Shown: positions 1 to 10,292 of the stretch, piece after piece
Position numbering within the stretch: the stretch's first letter is position 1
How the letters are laid out: each line of letters opens with the position of its first letter
Source: Neurospora intermedia
Taxonomy: Eukaryota; Ascomycota; Sordariomycetes; Sordariales; Sordariaceae
Direction: 5' to 3'
DNA length: 64,000 nucleotides
Assembly (NCBI GenBank): GCA_037102815.1
Contig: BTPP01000006.1
Coordinates: 1,798,001 to 1,862,000 of the forward strand
Made by a program: the position numbers and the translations under genes
The notes under the pieces: generated by a model
What the model was told of the DNA's origin: nothing
Seen by the model: the letters and a program-made list of their open reading frames with translations, nothing else
The model's database searches: none

Positions 1-444
1 GTGGACGCCCGCATCTCCTTCATCGAAGCCCAGCGCGAACGTCTTAACACGGTCCTCAACGCGCTCGACCGCGAGGCATCTCAACTCCAGAACAACCCGC
101 AGCAGAGCGGTGTGCCGGGCTTCAGCTTCGACGGCGCCGATATTGGACTCACTTCAAGTGCTGGCAACCCTTGGCAAGGTTCAAGCTCCCGCAGCGGTAA
201 GAACTCGCGCTCCATGAGCGAGCACAGCAGTGTGAGTGGGGGTGGGCTGAGCCGCAACCGGTCCGAGGCGGACTTTGAGAAGCTCGAGGCCGAGAGCGGC
301 GAGGAGGAGATTATGGATGACAACGGGAGGAGGGTGAGGCATAGGCCGGCGCCGAATGCTCAGGGAAGCAGCGGTTGGTTCGGTTGGGGTGCTGGTGGTG
401 CCGATGACGCTGCTGCTGCTAAGAGCACTGGGGTTGATAAGTAG
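1..444 (+). CDS. C-terminal part of a probable HVA22/TB2/DP1 (Yop1/REEP-like) protein, partial
   Basis: The reading frame is open from the first base of the window and ends at TAG 442-444, so only the last 147 residues are present and the start lies upstream. The visible part opens with a helix (motif FIEAQRERL followed by LDREASQLQ), then a low-complexity Ser/Gly/Asn stretch, an acidic patch (EAESGEEE) and a Gly/Ala-rich tail with two WFGWG-like aromatics. From memory, the opening helix resembles the region after the membrane domain in fungal HVA22/TB2/DP1 proteins, which shape tubular ER. The membrane domain itself is outside the window, so the family call is an inference. A generic disordered tail of another ER protein is the alternative. 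Confidence 0.5.
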   Translation: MDARISFIEAQRERLNTVLNALDREASQLQNNPQQSGVPGFSFDGADIGLTSSAGNPWQGSSSRSGKNSRSMSEHSSVSGGGLSRNRSEADFEKLEAESGEEEIMDDNGRRVRHRPAPNAQGSSGWFGWGAGGADDAAAAKSTGVDK

Positions 445-1177
445 ACGACGATGACAACGACCGCATCTGGTATGCTGGTTTTCGCTACGACCTTCAAGTC
501 AAGTGTGCATAAAACTGCCGGGACAAAGAGTTACGCATGATAATCCCAAGGATACAGTCATCCTGGACTGGGTTACAACGTCAGGTTTACCACTGGACGT
601 TGGAGGTTGGCTGAGGAAAGCTTGGAAACGGAGTTGGACCTCAGAATTTACTGTACACGCAGTAGGCAAGGCTCTCGGCATACCAAATTTGAGAACGTCA
701 TCCAAGCCATCTACCAACTTCAAGTTTACTTCAACTGATCCCACTTGGGATATGCCCGCCTTGATCAGAGGCTAGCCCTCATCCCCATAGAACTTCGTCT
801 CTTGCTTCATGTTGCCTTTTGGCAGTCATGTGTGCTCAGTGCCAGCGTGTGCATTTGAAACTTGATACGTAGTAGTCAAACACGCACTGAAGTCCTGCGA
901 TCTACCTCTACATGGCAAAATATATAAGCGTGCGAGACAAGTATGATTCGAAGTACAAAGTACAAGCGCTGAGGTGCAAATCAAACTTTCCTCCATCGTC
1001 AGACCAAATCAGTGATGCGAAAACTAAAAGCAGGTACTCTAAGGGTATCTTTCTATGATTTTAGAGGATAATGAAAATGCAGAGACGAAACATCGCTAAT
1101 CGCCAGCTCGCCCGAGGTCTAACAATTCTATGTACACCATGCATACGCACCTATGTCCAGGTTGACTCTCATGACTT
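445..1177. other. Convergent intergenic spacer
   Basis: This spacer separates the 3' ends of the HVA22-like gene (+) and the thioesterase gene (-). Short frames such as 503-775 lack family features and have mixed composition. I see no RNA gene. One copy of the dispersed octamer TACCTCTA lies at 903-910. Confidence 0.5.
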
Positions 1178-1960
1178 TCACTCCACATCATCCTCGGCAA
1201 TCACAGCTCCCTCCGGAGGCGTGAAAAGCTCGGTCCCATTTTGGGACTTCCAAGCGTTGGCGACATACTTTGTATGACTACCACGGGCACAGAGCTCACC
1301 CTTTTGGTTGCGGAAAGTGATAGTGGTGTAGGCAAGAGTTTTGCCCACTGTTTGGTTGTTGGTAACGAAGGTTAGTTTTGTCAATAATTCACGTTGCTGA
1401 TGCAAGGGGCAGGAAGAAAGACTTACTCTTGTCACACACAGCGGTCCCGGAAATCTTCTCGCCGACTTTCCCTCCGCTACTAAGGTAGGTGACTGGGGTT
1501 TTCGTGGACATGTTAGCATCGCGCGTTTGCAGGAAGCAACATACAACTGGAATTCTTTTGTCCGAGTAGGCATAAAGTCTCGTGAAAGGAAGGAACATAC
1601 CATTCAGATCCGTCGACACACCGGTGGCGTAAAGTCCTTTCGAGGCGACGGCCAAAGAACCACCAAGGTCAACCATGCTGGCGATGGTTCCGCCATGGAT
1701 GATCTTCAGACGGTTGGTGTGGTCTTTGGTGATGTCGAGTTCAAAGTCGACCTTGCCTTCGGTGGCACCAGTTACCCGGAGCTGGTTTGATTTATGTCAG
1801 TTACATGTTCGTTGTATCCCCATGAAATTCTGTGGTATCTTTTGCCTACATGAGGTCCGAGGAGTCTGCAAAGTTTTGTCAGTCTTATGTCTTAATCTCT
1901 TCTTGAAAGACCATGGTGATGTGTCATCACTTACCTCGGCTCAAGGCCAGATTCGGCCAT
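1178..1960 (-). CDS. Hotdog-fold thioesterase, PaaI/ACOT13-like
   Basis: Three exons are well supported. One ends in the donor at 1600, the next runs 1492-1427 and the last 1347-1178. Splicing at 1600/1493 joins STDLN to VTYLSSGG, and splicing at 1426/1348 joins AVCDK to MGKTLAYT. Both junctions restore the continuous hotdog core. The diagnostic HGG motif (IIHGGTIASMVDLGG) carries the active-site region of PaaI-type acyl-CoA thioesterases, which release fatty or aryl acids from CoA, often in mitochondria. Branch sites CTAAC precede both acceptors. The 5' part is less certain. An acceptor near 1791 (AAACCAG) begins the core exon, and an upstream exon with ATG at 1960 (MAESGLEPR, donor GTAAGT) fits the family N-terminus, but the link between them may include a further tiny exon near 1865-1850. 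Substrate is unknown. Confidence 0.8.
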
Positions 1961-2768
1961 GAACGACTTCAGGACCTAACATGCTGTAAGCAACCGAGTC
2001 AATGCAGCTGTGAAATGAGTCCCTGGACTAACCGATCTCACGAATCTCGCTGGTGGAAGCTTGGGTGCCATTTTTTGTTGCTGTTGACCTCGAAATAAGA
2101 GACGATGTAGGAGGGATACACCAGGTGTGCTTCAGATGCAGTGTCCGGACTTCTTGACTTGGGACGGAACACTGCTGTGAACGCCGGAAATCACCACCCG
2201 GGACAGGCGCTGTTACAGTGGCTTTAGGAGCCGACTGGCCGACCCGGGGGACGGTGGACAAATGCCGGACAGTGGAACGGTGACGTCGTAACAGGGACTG
2301 GTAGTGCCTGCCACGAGGGTCCAAAGTCCCCACTTCCACTTATGGTGACCACCTGCAGGGGCGCCACGGGGCAGGCAATCGACGCGTACATACAGCGCAG
2401 TGATCATCAGCAACCTTCAAGGTCTTCTTTTGCACCTTGGTTGTTATGCCTTTCTCCCACAAATGCCACCGGCTACACCATTATTGCTCGATTGACCGGG
2501 TACCGAATAATAGTATACTCGATTCATCATAAAACTACACTTCCGCCGATATAACACTTTCCACCTAGAAGTTGGTTTTGGTCTCCATATCTGCCAGCAG
2601 AAGTCAACCAGTAGCATTACATCGTGATCCTCTCGACGAGCCATCTGGACTTGACGACATTCGAAGCACTACGTTTACCGAATATTTGACTTGACCTTTC
2701 ACATTTCCAGTCACGTAGCGATAACGAATCTCTATTAGCGGCCTGTTGTGCCCGCCCGTCTACCCACC
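1961..2768. other. Divergent promoter region, thioesterase / TFB2
   Basis: These 0.8 kb lie between the two divergent start codons and must hold both promoters. No convincing coding frame or RNA gene is seen. The segment around 2150-2300 is GC-rich and the 2460-2560 segment AT-richer. Confidence 0.5.
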
Positions 2769-4358
2769 ATGTCACTCGGCGGACAACAGCTCCTCGAGTA
2801 CTTGGAGAAGCTACCAGGTACAGCTTTTAGGAGACTGTACCAGTCACCCGCGACAGCTTTGGCCATCTTCCGCCGTATGCTGTCTTATCATGGTATGTCA
2901 TTGTTTCTCGCCTCAGATGTTGAAGCCTTGGACACCGAATCTATAGCATGTAGCTAACTCCATTGTCCCTCAATAGCCAAGGTTATTGTCCGAGGTCTAC
3001 TGTACATGCCCGACCCATTCCCGTTAACCTCCCTTGACATATGGTTCCCTCCAGAGGGCGGCGGAAAGATACATCGTGATCGCACCATTGCCGCTCTCCG
3101 ATCCCTCCATATCCTACAGGTCTCACCACCGAGCAAGGACCGAACCCAAGAAATCCAAATCACGACGAGCTTCAAGAAAGGCCTACAACTAGCCTTCGAG
3201 GGCGGCGGCGAAGATGGCAGCTTTGGCGTCCCTAGTTCTCTCCCCGTCGATCCCTCCATTGACATCGCCTACCTGGACAAGTACGCTCGTAAGAAGTGGG
3301 ACGACATCCTCCACTACGTTGTCAACAGTCTTGGGGTCCACGGCAGCTCAGAAGGGGTCAGCGGACCCAAGGCCAGTGTGAAGGAACTACTCTTGGCCGG
3401 ACGCCTCGTCGAACGACGTCCCGACACCCGTACAGGAATCGGAATTACGCAAGCCGGTTTCACCTTCCTTCTCCAGGAGTCCAACGCCCAAGTATGGACG
3501 CTCCTCCTCCTCTGGCTCGAAGCAGCCGACCACACGGCCGACTCGGGCATGGACAGCATCGACATGCTCTCCTTCCTCTTCATGCTCAGCTCGCTTGAGC
3601 TCGGAACTGCCTACGATACTTCAGCCCTGACCGAGACGCGGCGGAATATGCTTCCCTCGCTCGTCGACTTCGGGCTCATCTACTTCCCGCGCGACACGCG
3701 CCAGTTTTTCCCTACCCGCCTAGCCACCACACTGACCAGCACCGCCTCGGCCCTGCGCACCGTCTCCTCGGCTTTCACCGCCGCAACCGCCAACCCCTCG
3801 GGCGAACCGGGCACCACGACCAGCACCAGCGGCGGCCCCGCCGCTACCCCTGACAAAACACAGACAGCAGCCAAGGGCATCATCATCGAGACCAACTATC
3901 GTATCTACGCCTACACCACCTCCCCGCTACAAATCGCCGTCCTGGCTCTCTTCTGCCAGCTCAACATGCGTTTCCCCAACATGGTCTCGGGCCGCCTTAC
4001 CCGCGACTCCATCCGCCAAGCGATCGGCTTCGGCATCACCGCCGACCAGATCATTTCCTACCTACACGCGCATGCTCATCAACAAATGGTGCGCGAAGCC
4101 ACGGTCACGGGTAAACCGGTGCTTCCCCCGACGGTGGTGGACCAGATTCGACTTTGGCAGCTGGAGAACGAAAGGATGCAGACCACGGCGGGATTCTTGT
4201 TCAAGGACTTTGAGAGCACGGAGGAGTACGCGGCGCTGAGCAGGTATGCCGAGGAGATTGGCGTACTGGTGTGGAAGAATGATAAGAGGCAGCTCTTCTT
4301 TGCCAGCAAGCATGAGCAGTTGAGGGATTACCTGAAGAGTCGGAAGAAGGGAGAGTAA
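2769..4358 (+). CDS. TFB2: TFIIH core subunit Tfb2 (human p52/GTF2H4)
   Basis: The gene has two exons, 2769-2892 and 2977-4358, and encodes 501 residues, close to the yeast protein. The intron (donor GTATGT, branch GCTAAC near 2953, acceptor CAATAG) joins FRRMLSYH to AKVIVRGLL without a frame change. Family hallmarks include the N-terminal LLEYLEKLPGTAFRRLYQSP, DIWFPPEG, and the C-terminal region with FLFKDFES and VLVWKNDKRQLFF, which in the known structures contacts the XPB helicase and Tfb5. The protein is part of the TFIIH core, acting in RNA polymerase II promoter opening and nucleotide excision repair in the nucleus. A Thr/Ser/Gly-rich insert (about residues 305-335) is probably a disordered loop. 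An in-frame GTG at 2748 is upstream, but the first ATG is 2769. Confidence 0.95.
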
Positions 4359-5331
4359 GGGGCGGGTTTGTAAGGGAGTGGTGGTTTGGGTTCGGGGGTG
4401 GTTCAGGATGGTTGGAATGAACCCAAGTCGGTACCTACCTCTTGTGGGTGGATGCGTAGGCGATGGGGTCTTATATCGTAAAGCTTTTACATATGTGGGC
4501 AGGGCAGGATCAACATTTGCATTGATAAAAAGGAGTTTTGGCATGGATGGGTGGTTTGGCTTCACGCGATTACTAGCTATACTGTGTAAGGAGTTGGGGA
4601 TAAAAATGGCTATGGTCAAAATGCGAGGTAATGGTCTCCTGGAAATAGGAATGACCTCTTACAAAACAAAGAACTCGATTTCATATGATCATCCACATGC
4701 AAACTTGTTTCTGGCAATGAATTGAGAACAACGCTTCAAGTCATCTGGACATGTATGAGACGAAACCGAAGAGGTTTAAAAAGGGTACTCGAACAAGCCA
4801 GCCTGCTCACTGTGTTACACATCTTTGTGATATACACCTATCGATACGCCATCCTAGCTAACAGGAGCTCAATCACAGGATTATTGGGGAGGGACTGGTT
4901 ATACTCGTCTGCAATTGCACTCGTTCCGAGACTCAAAGTTTGATCATCAAGATATGTCACTACAAGACTAACTAACAATTATCGGCGTTACCATTATGAG
5001 GTTCAAAGCATAAATGAATGCCAGAAATACCCTCTACAACGCCGGACCTTTGCCTCTTACCCTGTGTAGGCGAAGCGGTAAGATGAGGTCGAAAACCGAG
5101 AAAATACTCTCTAGAGAAGTCCGATCATGCCTGTTACCATGAATATCTAGAGCGAAATGACTATGCTCCTGTTCTGTAGTCTCTTCCCTCACTCTAAAAG
5201 GAGACCGTAATGCTTGCTCTGTCTTTCAAGCCAATAATGCACATGCAATAAAAATACAGCTCATAAATCCGTTCCATAGTCCATTCGTCGCCGAGAACAT
5301 CTATCATCTGCAAATAAACGTTGACGTATGC
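4359..5331. other. Convergent spacer downstream of TFB2
   Basis: This AT-richer spacer lies between two 3' ends. No coding sequence or RNA gene is recognised. Small frames at 4378-4943 have no family features. Confidence 0.5.
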
Positions 5332-7257
5332 TCACGCAAGGCTCATACGATGCTGATAGCGTTCCTTCCTGGCCTCGTTGTCTGCTTCAACTCCGCGAAC
5401 CGTCCCGTGTCTCTCAAGTCGATGACCATACGAGCTCGGCTCCATGCTATCAACCTTCATACTGGCTGATCTTCCGTGAGTAAACACTCTCTTCGGCACC
5501 TGAAGCAGTGATCGATCCATCTTCGAGGGCCGGACCTCAGTTTGAGGTTGCCCAAGGTCCACATTGAGGCCAGTCGTGATGCTACCTCCACCTGAACCAG
5601 CAGGCAGAGACCCCCTGCTCCGTCGACTCCCAAACAAACTCCTGCCAAAGACGCTGTTTTTGAAGCCACGTGGACCATGCATGGTACCACCCTTTGGAAG
5701 CAGCACCTCTCGCTGTGTTCTTCTCGCATAGTCCTGTTGCCAAGCATACAGCGAGTTGCGTGCCTCATCCGTGACACAGCATGCCTCAAGATGAACGAAA
5801 ACGCGACGACATCTGTTGTCATCATCCGTAAGAGCAGTCGCATCCGCAACCGTCACTTTTCGAAGCATGGCTTCCCTTTCCTTTTGTGCCTGCGCCCGGG
5901 ATTCGCTCATGATCCTGTTCGGACGGTCGGTGTTCTTCATTCGGAAGCTCGTCGACGAGAAGTCATTGTATTTCGTCGGTTGGTTGTTGGTATCCTGGCT
6001 CTCCGGTGGGTAGTCATGAATGACACTCGAAGACTCGGGGAATGAAAGTTCTGGCAAGGGCCGTCGGGGTAGGACCCTTGAAGAGTCGGATACGGGAGGT
6101 TCCGGTAGAGGCCGCCGAGGAAGAATCCTCGAAGATTCAGACCTGGGGATGACGCAAGTAGGGATCATAGAAGGGGATGGAACCTTTGGATTGTACGTCT
6201 CCTTGTGCTGCACTGTCTTGTATACTGCAGGATTCCGTTCACTGACGTAGGTGCTAGACTTTCTCGAACTCTGCATAATAGCATTGGTGGTGGCTGAATG
6301 GGGTATGCATCTTATATAGTGAGGTGTGTGTCTATTTTCAGTCGTCTTAAGTCCGAGTTGATCAGCATTGGGGTGCATCATTGCAGGAGTGTAGAAGCTG
6401 AGATCCCGAATGGGCACGATACGGCTAGAGGCGTATACGGAGGTAGACGGGTTGTTGAATGCCGATGCAGGGGGCGAGGGGGTGGCCGTCGAGTTGTTAA
6501 GATCACCAGACGTCGAAGACAGGAATGTATGCGCCTCAATAATCAAATTGAGGTTACGAGGTCCTAGTATCTCGTTGTGGAACCGGTCATGGAGAGACGT
6601 AAAGCGCCCAGCCCAATACGCCGAAGGCATTGCCGTTGAAACAAACCGGGGATTGATCGGAAGCGGTGGCGGTGCATCTTCACATGTAGGCGTAGGCTCC
6701 GTAGCTTGGGTTGAAGGGCCTACGTCGTGATCCATTGCTTTCCTACCAAAGCGAGAGGATAGTGAGGACCGGGAACTCTTTGCTGTTGCAGTTGATGACG
6801 AGTTCTGGAGATCCTGGGGACTTGCCGTTGAATGACTGAGTAACGAACTGCGGGAGAAGGTATGGGTAAGATTTGACAAAACATTGAAAGTCCGTGATTT
6901 AGAAATGCCTTGCTTTGTTGATGCTGGAGTGGTACTTTCTTCCTGAATCCGCTCGGGTGGTTTGTTCTCATTGTTCTGTTGCTTCACCCGGCCTGTGAAA
7001 GAAGGGATACGTGTGGTACATCCCACGTTGCTGTCGTCGTCAGACGAGTTAATCACACCCTTTGTCCTCAGTAGCTGTCCGTCATGGAGATCTAGCCCGG
7101 ATGTGTCACTGGTATCAGCCTTTACTGTTGATGAAAGCTGTTCACCTTTGGGTGGTCTGTAAAGTGACCAGCGGGACCCTCGTCTCTTCGGAGTGCTGTT
7201 TTGAATGTTATGCTCCATTTCAGAAGTTTCAGAGCCCAGATAAGGCCCTTGATGCAT
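5332..7257 (-). CDS. Ser-rich fungal protein of unknown function (downstream frame)
   Basis: From the first ATG at 7257 this frame encodes 641 residues. It is rich in Ser, Thr, Arg and Pro. A conserved-looking block near the middle (SAYWAGRFTSLHDRF, then a helix with LNLIIEAHTFL) and a C-terminal block (CRRVFVHLEACCVTDEARNS) suggest a protein seen widely in filamentous fungi but not characterised; I do not know its function. An internal repeat SSRILPRRPLPEPP/SSRVLPRRPLPELS gives two to three Pro-rich copies. The frame is open upstream of the ATG to about 7350 and overlaps the end of the 7122-8048 frame, on the same strand but in another phase, by up to 214 bp. The two may be parts of one gene, because no GT-AG intron joining them could be found. 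Confidence 0.7.
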   Translation of the reverse strand: MHQGPYLGSETSEMEHNIQNSTPKRRGSRWSLYRPPKGEQLSSTVKADTSDTSGLDLHDGQLLRTKGVINSSDDDSNVGCTTRIPSFTGRVKQQNNENKPPERIQEESTTPASTKQGISKSRTFNVLSNLTHTFSRSSLLSHSTASPQDLQNSSSTATAKSSRSSLSSRFGRKAMDHDVGPSTQATEPTPTCEDAPPPLPINPRFVSTAMPSAYWAGRFTSLHDRFHNEILGPRNLNLIIEAHTFLSSTSGDLNNSTATPSPPASAFNNPSTSVYASSRIVPIRDLSFYTPAMMHPNADQLGLKTTENRHTPHYIRCIPHSATTNAIMQSSRKSSTYVSERNPAVYKTVQHKETYNPKVPSPSMIPTCVIPRSESSRILPRRPLPEPPVSDSSRVLPRRPLPELSFPESSSVIHDYPPESQDTNNQPTKYNDFSSTSFRMKNTDRPNRIMSESRAQAQKEREAMLRKVTVADATALTDDDNRCRRVFVHLEACCVTDEARNSLYAWQQDYARRTQREVLLPKGGTMHGPRGFKNSVFGRSLFGSRRSRGSLPAGSGGGSITTGLNVDLGQPQTEVRPSKMDRSLLQVPKRVFTHGRSASMKVDSMEPSSYGHRLERHGTVRGVEADNEARKERYQHRMSLA

Positions 7258-8048
7258 TGGATCCTTGCTAGGACGGTCAACTTCTTGATGATGAGAAGCA
7301 GTAGGTTGTAGCACTGGCTGGCGAACAAGAGCCAAACTCCGGCGACCTCAAACAAAGCGCAAAGAACGAACAGGCCCGTGCGCTTCACAAACCAAAGCGG
7401 TACTAAGGTTGAGAAGAGCACAAGACGAGATGTTCCCCTAATCACGGCGTTGAATGTGAGAAGTAGGATCCAAGTGACCTGGACGATTGAGGTTTCGTTG
7501 CTGTGAACGTCGTCGTTATGAATGTTCTTGTCTTGGATGTTGTCTTCTTGGGACTTTGGTACGGAAGGTCGAGATTCTTCGCGGTATCGCACGGCCTGTC
7601 CCTTTGATGACCTATGATGGTCCTTCTCTGCGAGCTCGCTGCCCTCAAGATGTGCGAGACAATCGTCTGCCTTGGCGGCAACGGAAACAAAATGGAGGGG
7701 GGGACCTGATGTTGACAAGGGCAGTCCCTTCAGCTTTGGCAAATTGCGATATGCTTCGCCGCGAGCGTTGAATATGGTCTCGAAGTCGGGTGGGGGGTTG
7801 ATTGAAGACCAGACAAAGTAATTGTCTGCTTCCGCCTTGGGGGTTTTGACTTTGACCGCGCCTTTTGCTGGGAAGCGCGAGCAGTTGTTATGACCCAAGA
7901 GAACTAGCTCCGTGCCGTCTGACTCTTCACTGCCTGACTCCTCGAAAAGAGTGCCGGCCTTGGAAGGCGACACGAGGAGGGGTGAAGCGTAGCGCAGTGG
8001 GGTGCCAGACTCGATCTTCCCAGTGCTTGAGGATGACCTCCTGCTCAT
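7122..8048 (-). CDS. Putative membrane protein, N-terminal frame of the 5.3-8.0 kb locus
   Basis: ATG at 8048 (MSRRSSSSTGK) gives 308 residues. The first ~200 residues are polar. They are followed by two to three hydrophobic helices (TWILLLTFNAV, LVLFSTLVPLWFV, FVLCALFEVAGVWLLFA) and a basic amphipathic stretch. The frame stays open upstream to about 8135 without an ATG, so a 5' exon is possible. The final ~70 codons overlap the downstream frame, which begins inside this one. The simplest reading is one locus encoding a membrane-anchored Ser-rich protein, with a frame change between the halves from an unrecognised intron or a sequence indel. I recognise no family. Confidence 0.6.
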   Translation of the reverse strand: MSRRSSSSTGKIESGTPLRYASPLLVSPSKAGTLFEESGSEESDGTELVLLGHNNCSRFPAKGAVKVKTPKAEADNYFVWSSINPPPDFETIFNARGEAYRNLPKLKGLPLSTSGPPLHFVSVAAKADDCLAHLEGSELAEKDHHRSSKGQAVRYREESRPSVPKSQEDNIQDKNIHNDDVHSNETSIVQVTWILLLTFNAVIRGTSRLVLFSTLVPLWFVKRTGLFVLCALFEVAGVWLLFASQCYNLLLLIIKKLTVLARIQCIKGLIWALKLLKWSITFKTALRRDEGPAGHFTDHPKVNSFHQQ

Positions 8049-9173
8049 GACGGCCAGGTTAGCAATGGAGAACTGACCAGAAGGTGAACCGCAACTCTTC
8101 TGCAATCCCTTGATGTTGGGTACTGTTTTGTCCAAGTGAAGTTTGAAAGGATGATCCAGACAAGGTGATCAAGTTTCGTTCAGGTTGATACTCGAGAACA
8201 AGAGCGACGACGGACCAATGGAGACGAAATTATCCCAGTCCAGGACAAGGGAGGGGTCGAGTTAAAACTCGCTCCTTGTGTAGAACGTACCTTCTTTGGC
8301 GCTTAGGAGCGAAGATATCCAGATAAGTACAGGTACGAACCGTGATCAACGTTGAAGTCGTGAAGCGAAGGTTGTGGGTGCAGAGTGGTGGTGGTGAGGA
8401 GGGGAATGGAAAGCTGCAGGATAGTTGCGAGCCTGTCGTGCAAGAAAGCGGGGGGGAAGGAAGGGTAAACGGCGGAGACAGAAAGTGAAAAAAATGGACA
8501 TCAACTCAAGACCTCGAGGGAGTCAAGGCCGGTGGCAGTGAAGGGTAATAGCTGCCCTGTACCTGACGGAATCTTGAATGACGCGCCATGACCTGACGGC
8601 AGCGATAAGGTGCGCGCAAACCTGGAACTCTGGAGTCTGGGCTGGGATCCAGTTGTTGCTTGGGACGAAAGGAGCTGTGTGACCGGATATATAGAAAAGG
8701 AAGGCACGACCACTGCAGTATACCTGGGCTTTCCACCTCAGACGAGCTCGAGCTGTGTATGAGACGGAACGAAGCGTATCTTACTCGTAAAGAGTTTTTA
8801 GGCAGGAGCAAGAGCGAGATCGCTTCCTGAGTCGCGGTTTGGTGTTTGCGTGTTGTGCCTTCCCTTCCAGTGTCGCACACACAGCCGTCATGATTTGCCC
8901 AACGAGAAATTCAAAACAAAAGAAATAGCAACGATGAAGCAGAAGATAGACTGGGATGGGCGTTAACCCATCGATATCCTGACCATGGGTTGAGACCAAA
9001 ATGAAGGCAGGTGAGAGCCACGCAGAGTAACACGGAATCCAATTCTTCCAACCATAATGCAACTGAACAACCGCTATTCGAATCCAGTGACCATGATATC
9101 GAAAGAAACACCACTCCTCATTGCTGATAGAAACTTCCACTCCTGGATATTGGACTACAACAAACGCTTGCGC
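8049..9173. other. Upstream region of the 5.3-8.0 kb locus
   Basis: This 1.1 kb region separates the start of the membrane-protein frame from the 3' end of the TANGO2 gene. It presumably holds a promoter and 5' leader, perhaps with leader introns. Minus-strand frames at 8501-9140 have no recognisable features. Confidence 0.45.
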
Positions 9174-10292
9174 CTAACTCCTGATCTCTGGTTCGCCATC
9201 CGCTGATTCTTCCCACCCTTCAATCTTGAATTTGAACGTTTCGTCCCCCGCGCCTCGAGGGATCGGGTTGCCATGGGCATCGAACAATGCGCGTTCCTTG
9301 TACGTGACATTTCCATCCCAATCCACGAGGATGATGGTCTGCCGCTGCGTGCCGTAGAGACCAGTTTGGAAGCCGTACGGTTGGTTGTCTGGGCGGTTGA
9401 CTGTTGTCAACACCTCTGAAGCACAGTCGTGAGGACCCTTTTCCTTGATTGTCCCCCGTTGACGGGCTGCCTCCACCTCCGCTTGATGCTGCTTGCCGCC
9501 AAAAGCGGGGATGAAGATGGAATTCTTGAGCAGCGGAATGCCCTCCTCGAGATCGATACAGCGGTCCACAGGAAAGTTGGTGGTATCCAGAACCTTGTAA
9601 AGTTCTTCTACTAGAACATTCTCACTGACGTCGTCACTTGAGGTAGCTTCGATGACTTGCTTCAGCTTTTCCCTTCCGTCCCGGACCTTGGGCCAGGTTA
9701 ACTCGTCAACCTCCTCGCTCGGGTCAAGGAAGATGGCATTGCTGAGTCCGTATGTGCGGTCCCGGTCTCCGCAGATCCATGGCACTCTGTCGATATGATC
9801 GGCTCTGTTGGAGATGATGGCCAGGGGCTCGATGGCCTTCTCGGCTTTCTTCTTTCGAAGCTTGCCGCAAACGAGGGAGAACCCGCCAATATCCTTGGCC
9901 TCGCCGCTCCCAACCATCCGGCTGACAAAGTCCTGCACCGGCTCATCGGGATGCGCCGCTAGCCAGGCGGTCACCATACCTCCACGGCTACGCTTTCCCG
10001 CTATGGGATGTGCAGAGTCGTGAGTGTTGGTTTCGCGGTAGTTCGTAAGCACAGCCATGTGGCCGCCCTTGGTCATGCCGAGCCATGTTCCATGCTCAGC
10101 TCGTGCCAAATCCCGGCTGGAAATGACCTCGACTTTTCGGCAGTCGTACTCATGCTTGTCGGTAGAGGGCGATTCTGACAGTGCCGTCCACCAGTGAGGT
10201 TTGCTAGTTGGCCGGAGGATGTATTCATCTCGATTGTCGATAACAATGAGCGCGTATTTTGGGTGCGCAGTCGTCAGCAGAACGATGCACAT
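9174..10292 (-). CDS. TANGO2: TANGO2 / NRDE-motif protein
   Basis: This single-exon gene encodes 372 residues, with ATG at 10292 and TAG at 9174. The protein starts MCIVLLTT and carries the diagnostic NRDE at residues 20-23, followed by the family signatures GTWLGMTKGGHMAVLTNYRE and, in the C-terminal half, YGTQRQTIILVDWDGNVTY. The N-terminal Met-Cys and the fold suggest relation to N-terminal-nucleophile enzymes. The eukaryotic family is linked to Golgi/ER organisation and to lipid, CoA or haem handling, often in mitochondria and cytosol, but the biochemical activity is not settled. The charged inserts (KLRKKKAEKAIE, QAEVEAARQRG) look like fungal loop expansions. No intron is needed. Confidence 0.92.
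   Translation of the reverse strand: MCIVLLTTAHPKYALIVIDNRDEYILRPTSKPHWWTALSESPSTDKHEYDCRKVEVISSRDLARAEHGTWLGMTKGGHMAVLTNYRETNTHDSAHPIAGKRSRGGMVTAWLAAHPDEPVQDFVSRMVGSGEAKDIGGFSLVCGKLRKKKAEKAIEPLAIISNRADHIDRVPWICGDRDRTYGLSNAIFLDPSEEVDELTWPKVRDGREKLKQVIEATSSDDVSENVLVEELYKVLDTTNFPVDRCIDLEEGIPLLKNSIFIPAFGGKQHQAEVEAARQRGTIKEKGPHDCASEVLTTVNRPDNQPYGFQTGLYGTQRQTIILVDWDGNVTYKERALFDAHGNPIPRGAGDETFKFKIEGWEESADGEPEIRS

Noticed and set aside
2028-2339. 103-codon minus frame upstream of the thioesterase
   Set aside because: It does not match the family N-terminus and contains no splice-supported link. It is probably random.
8501-9140. Minus-strand frames of 65-124 codons
   Set aside because: Composition is random, with no conserved motif. 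They lie in the expected promoter/leader of the downstream gene.
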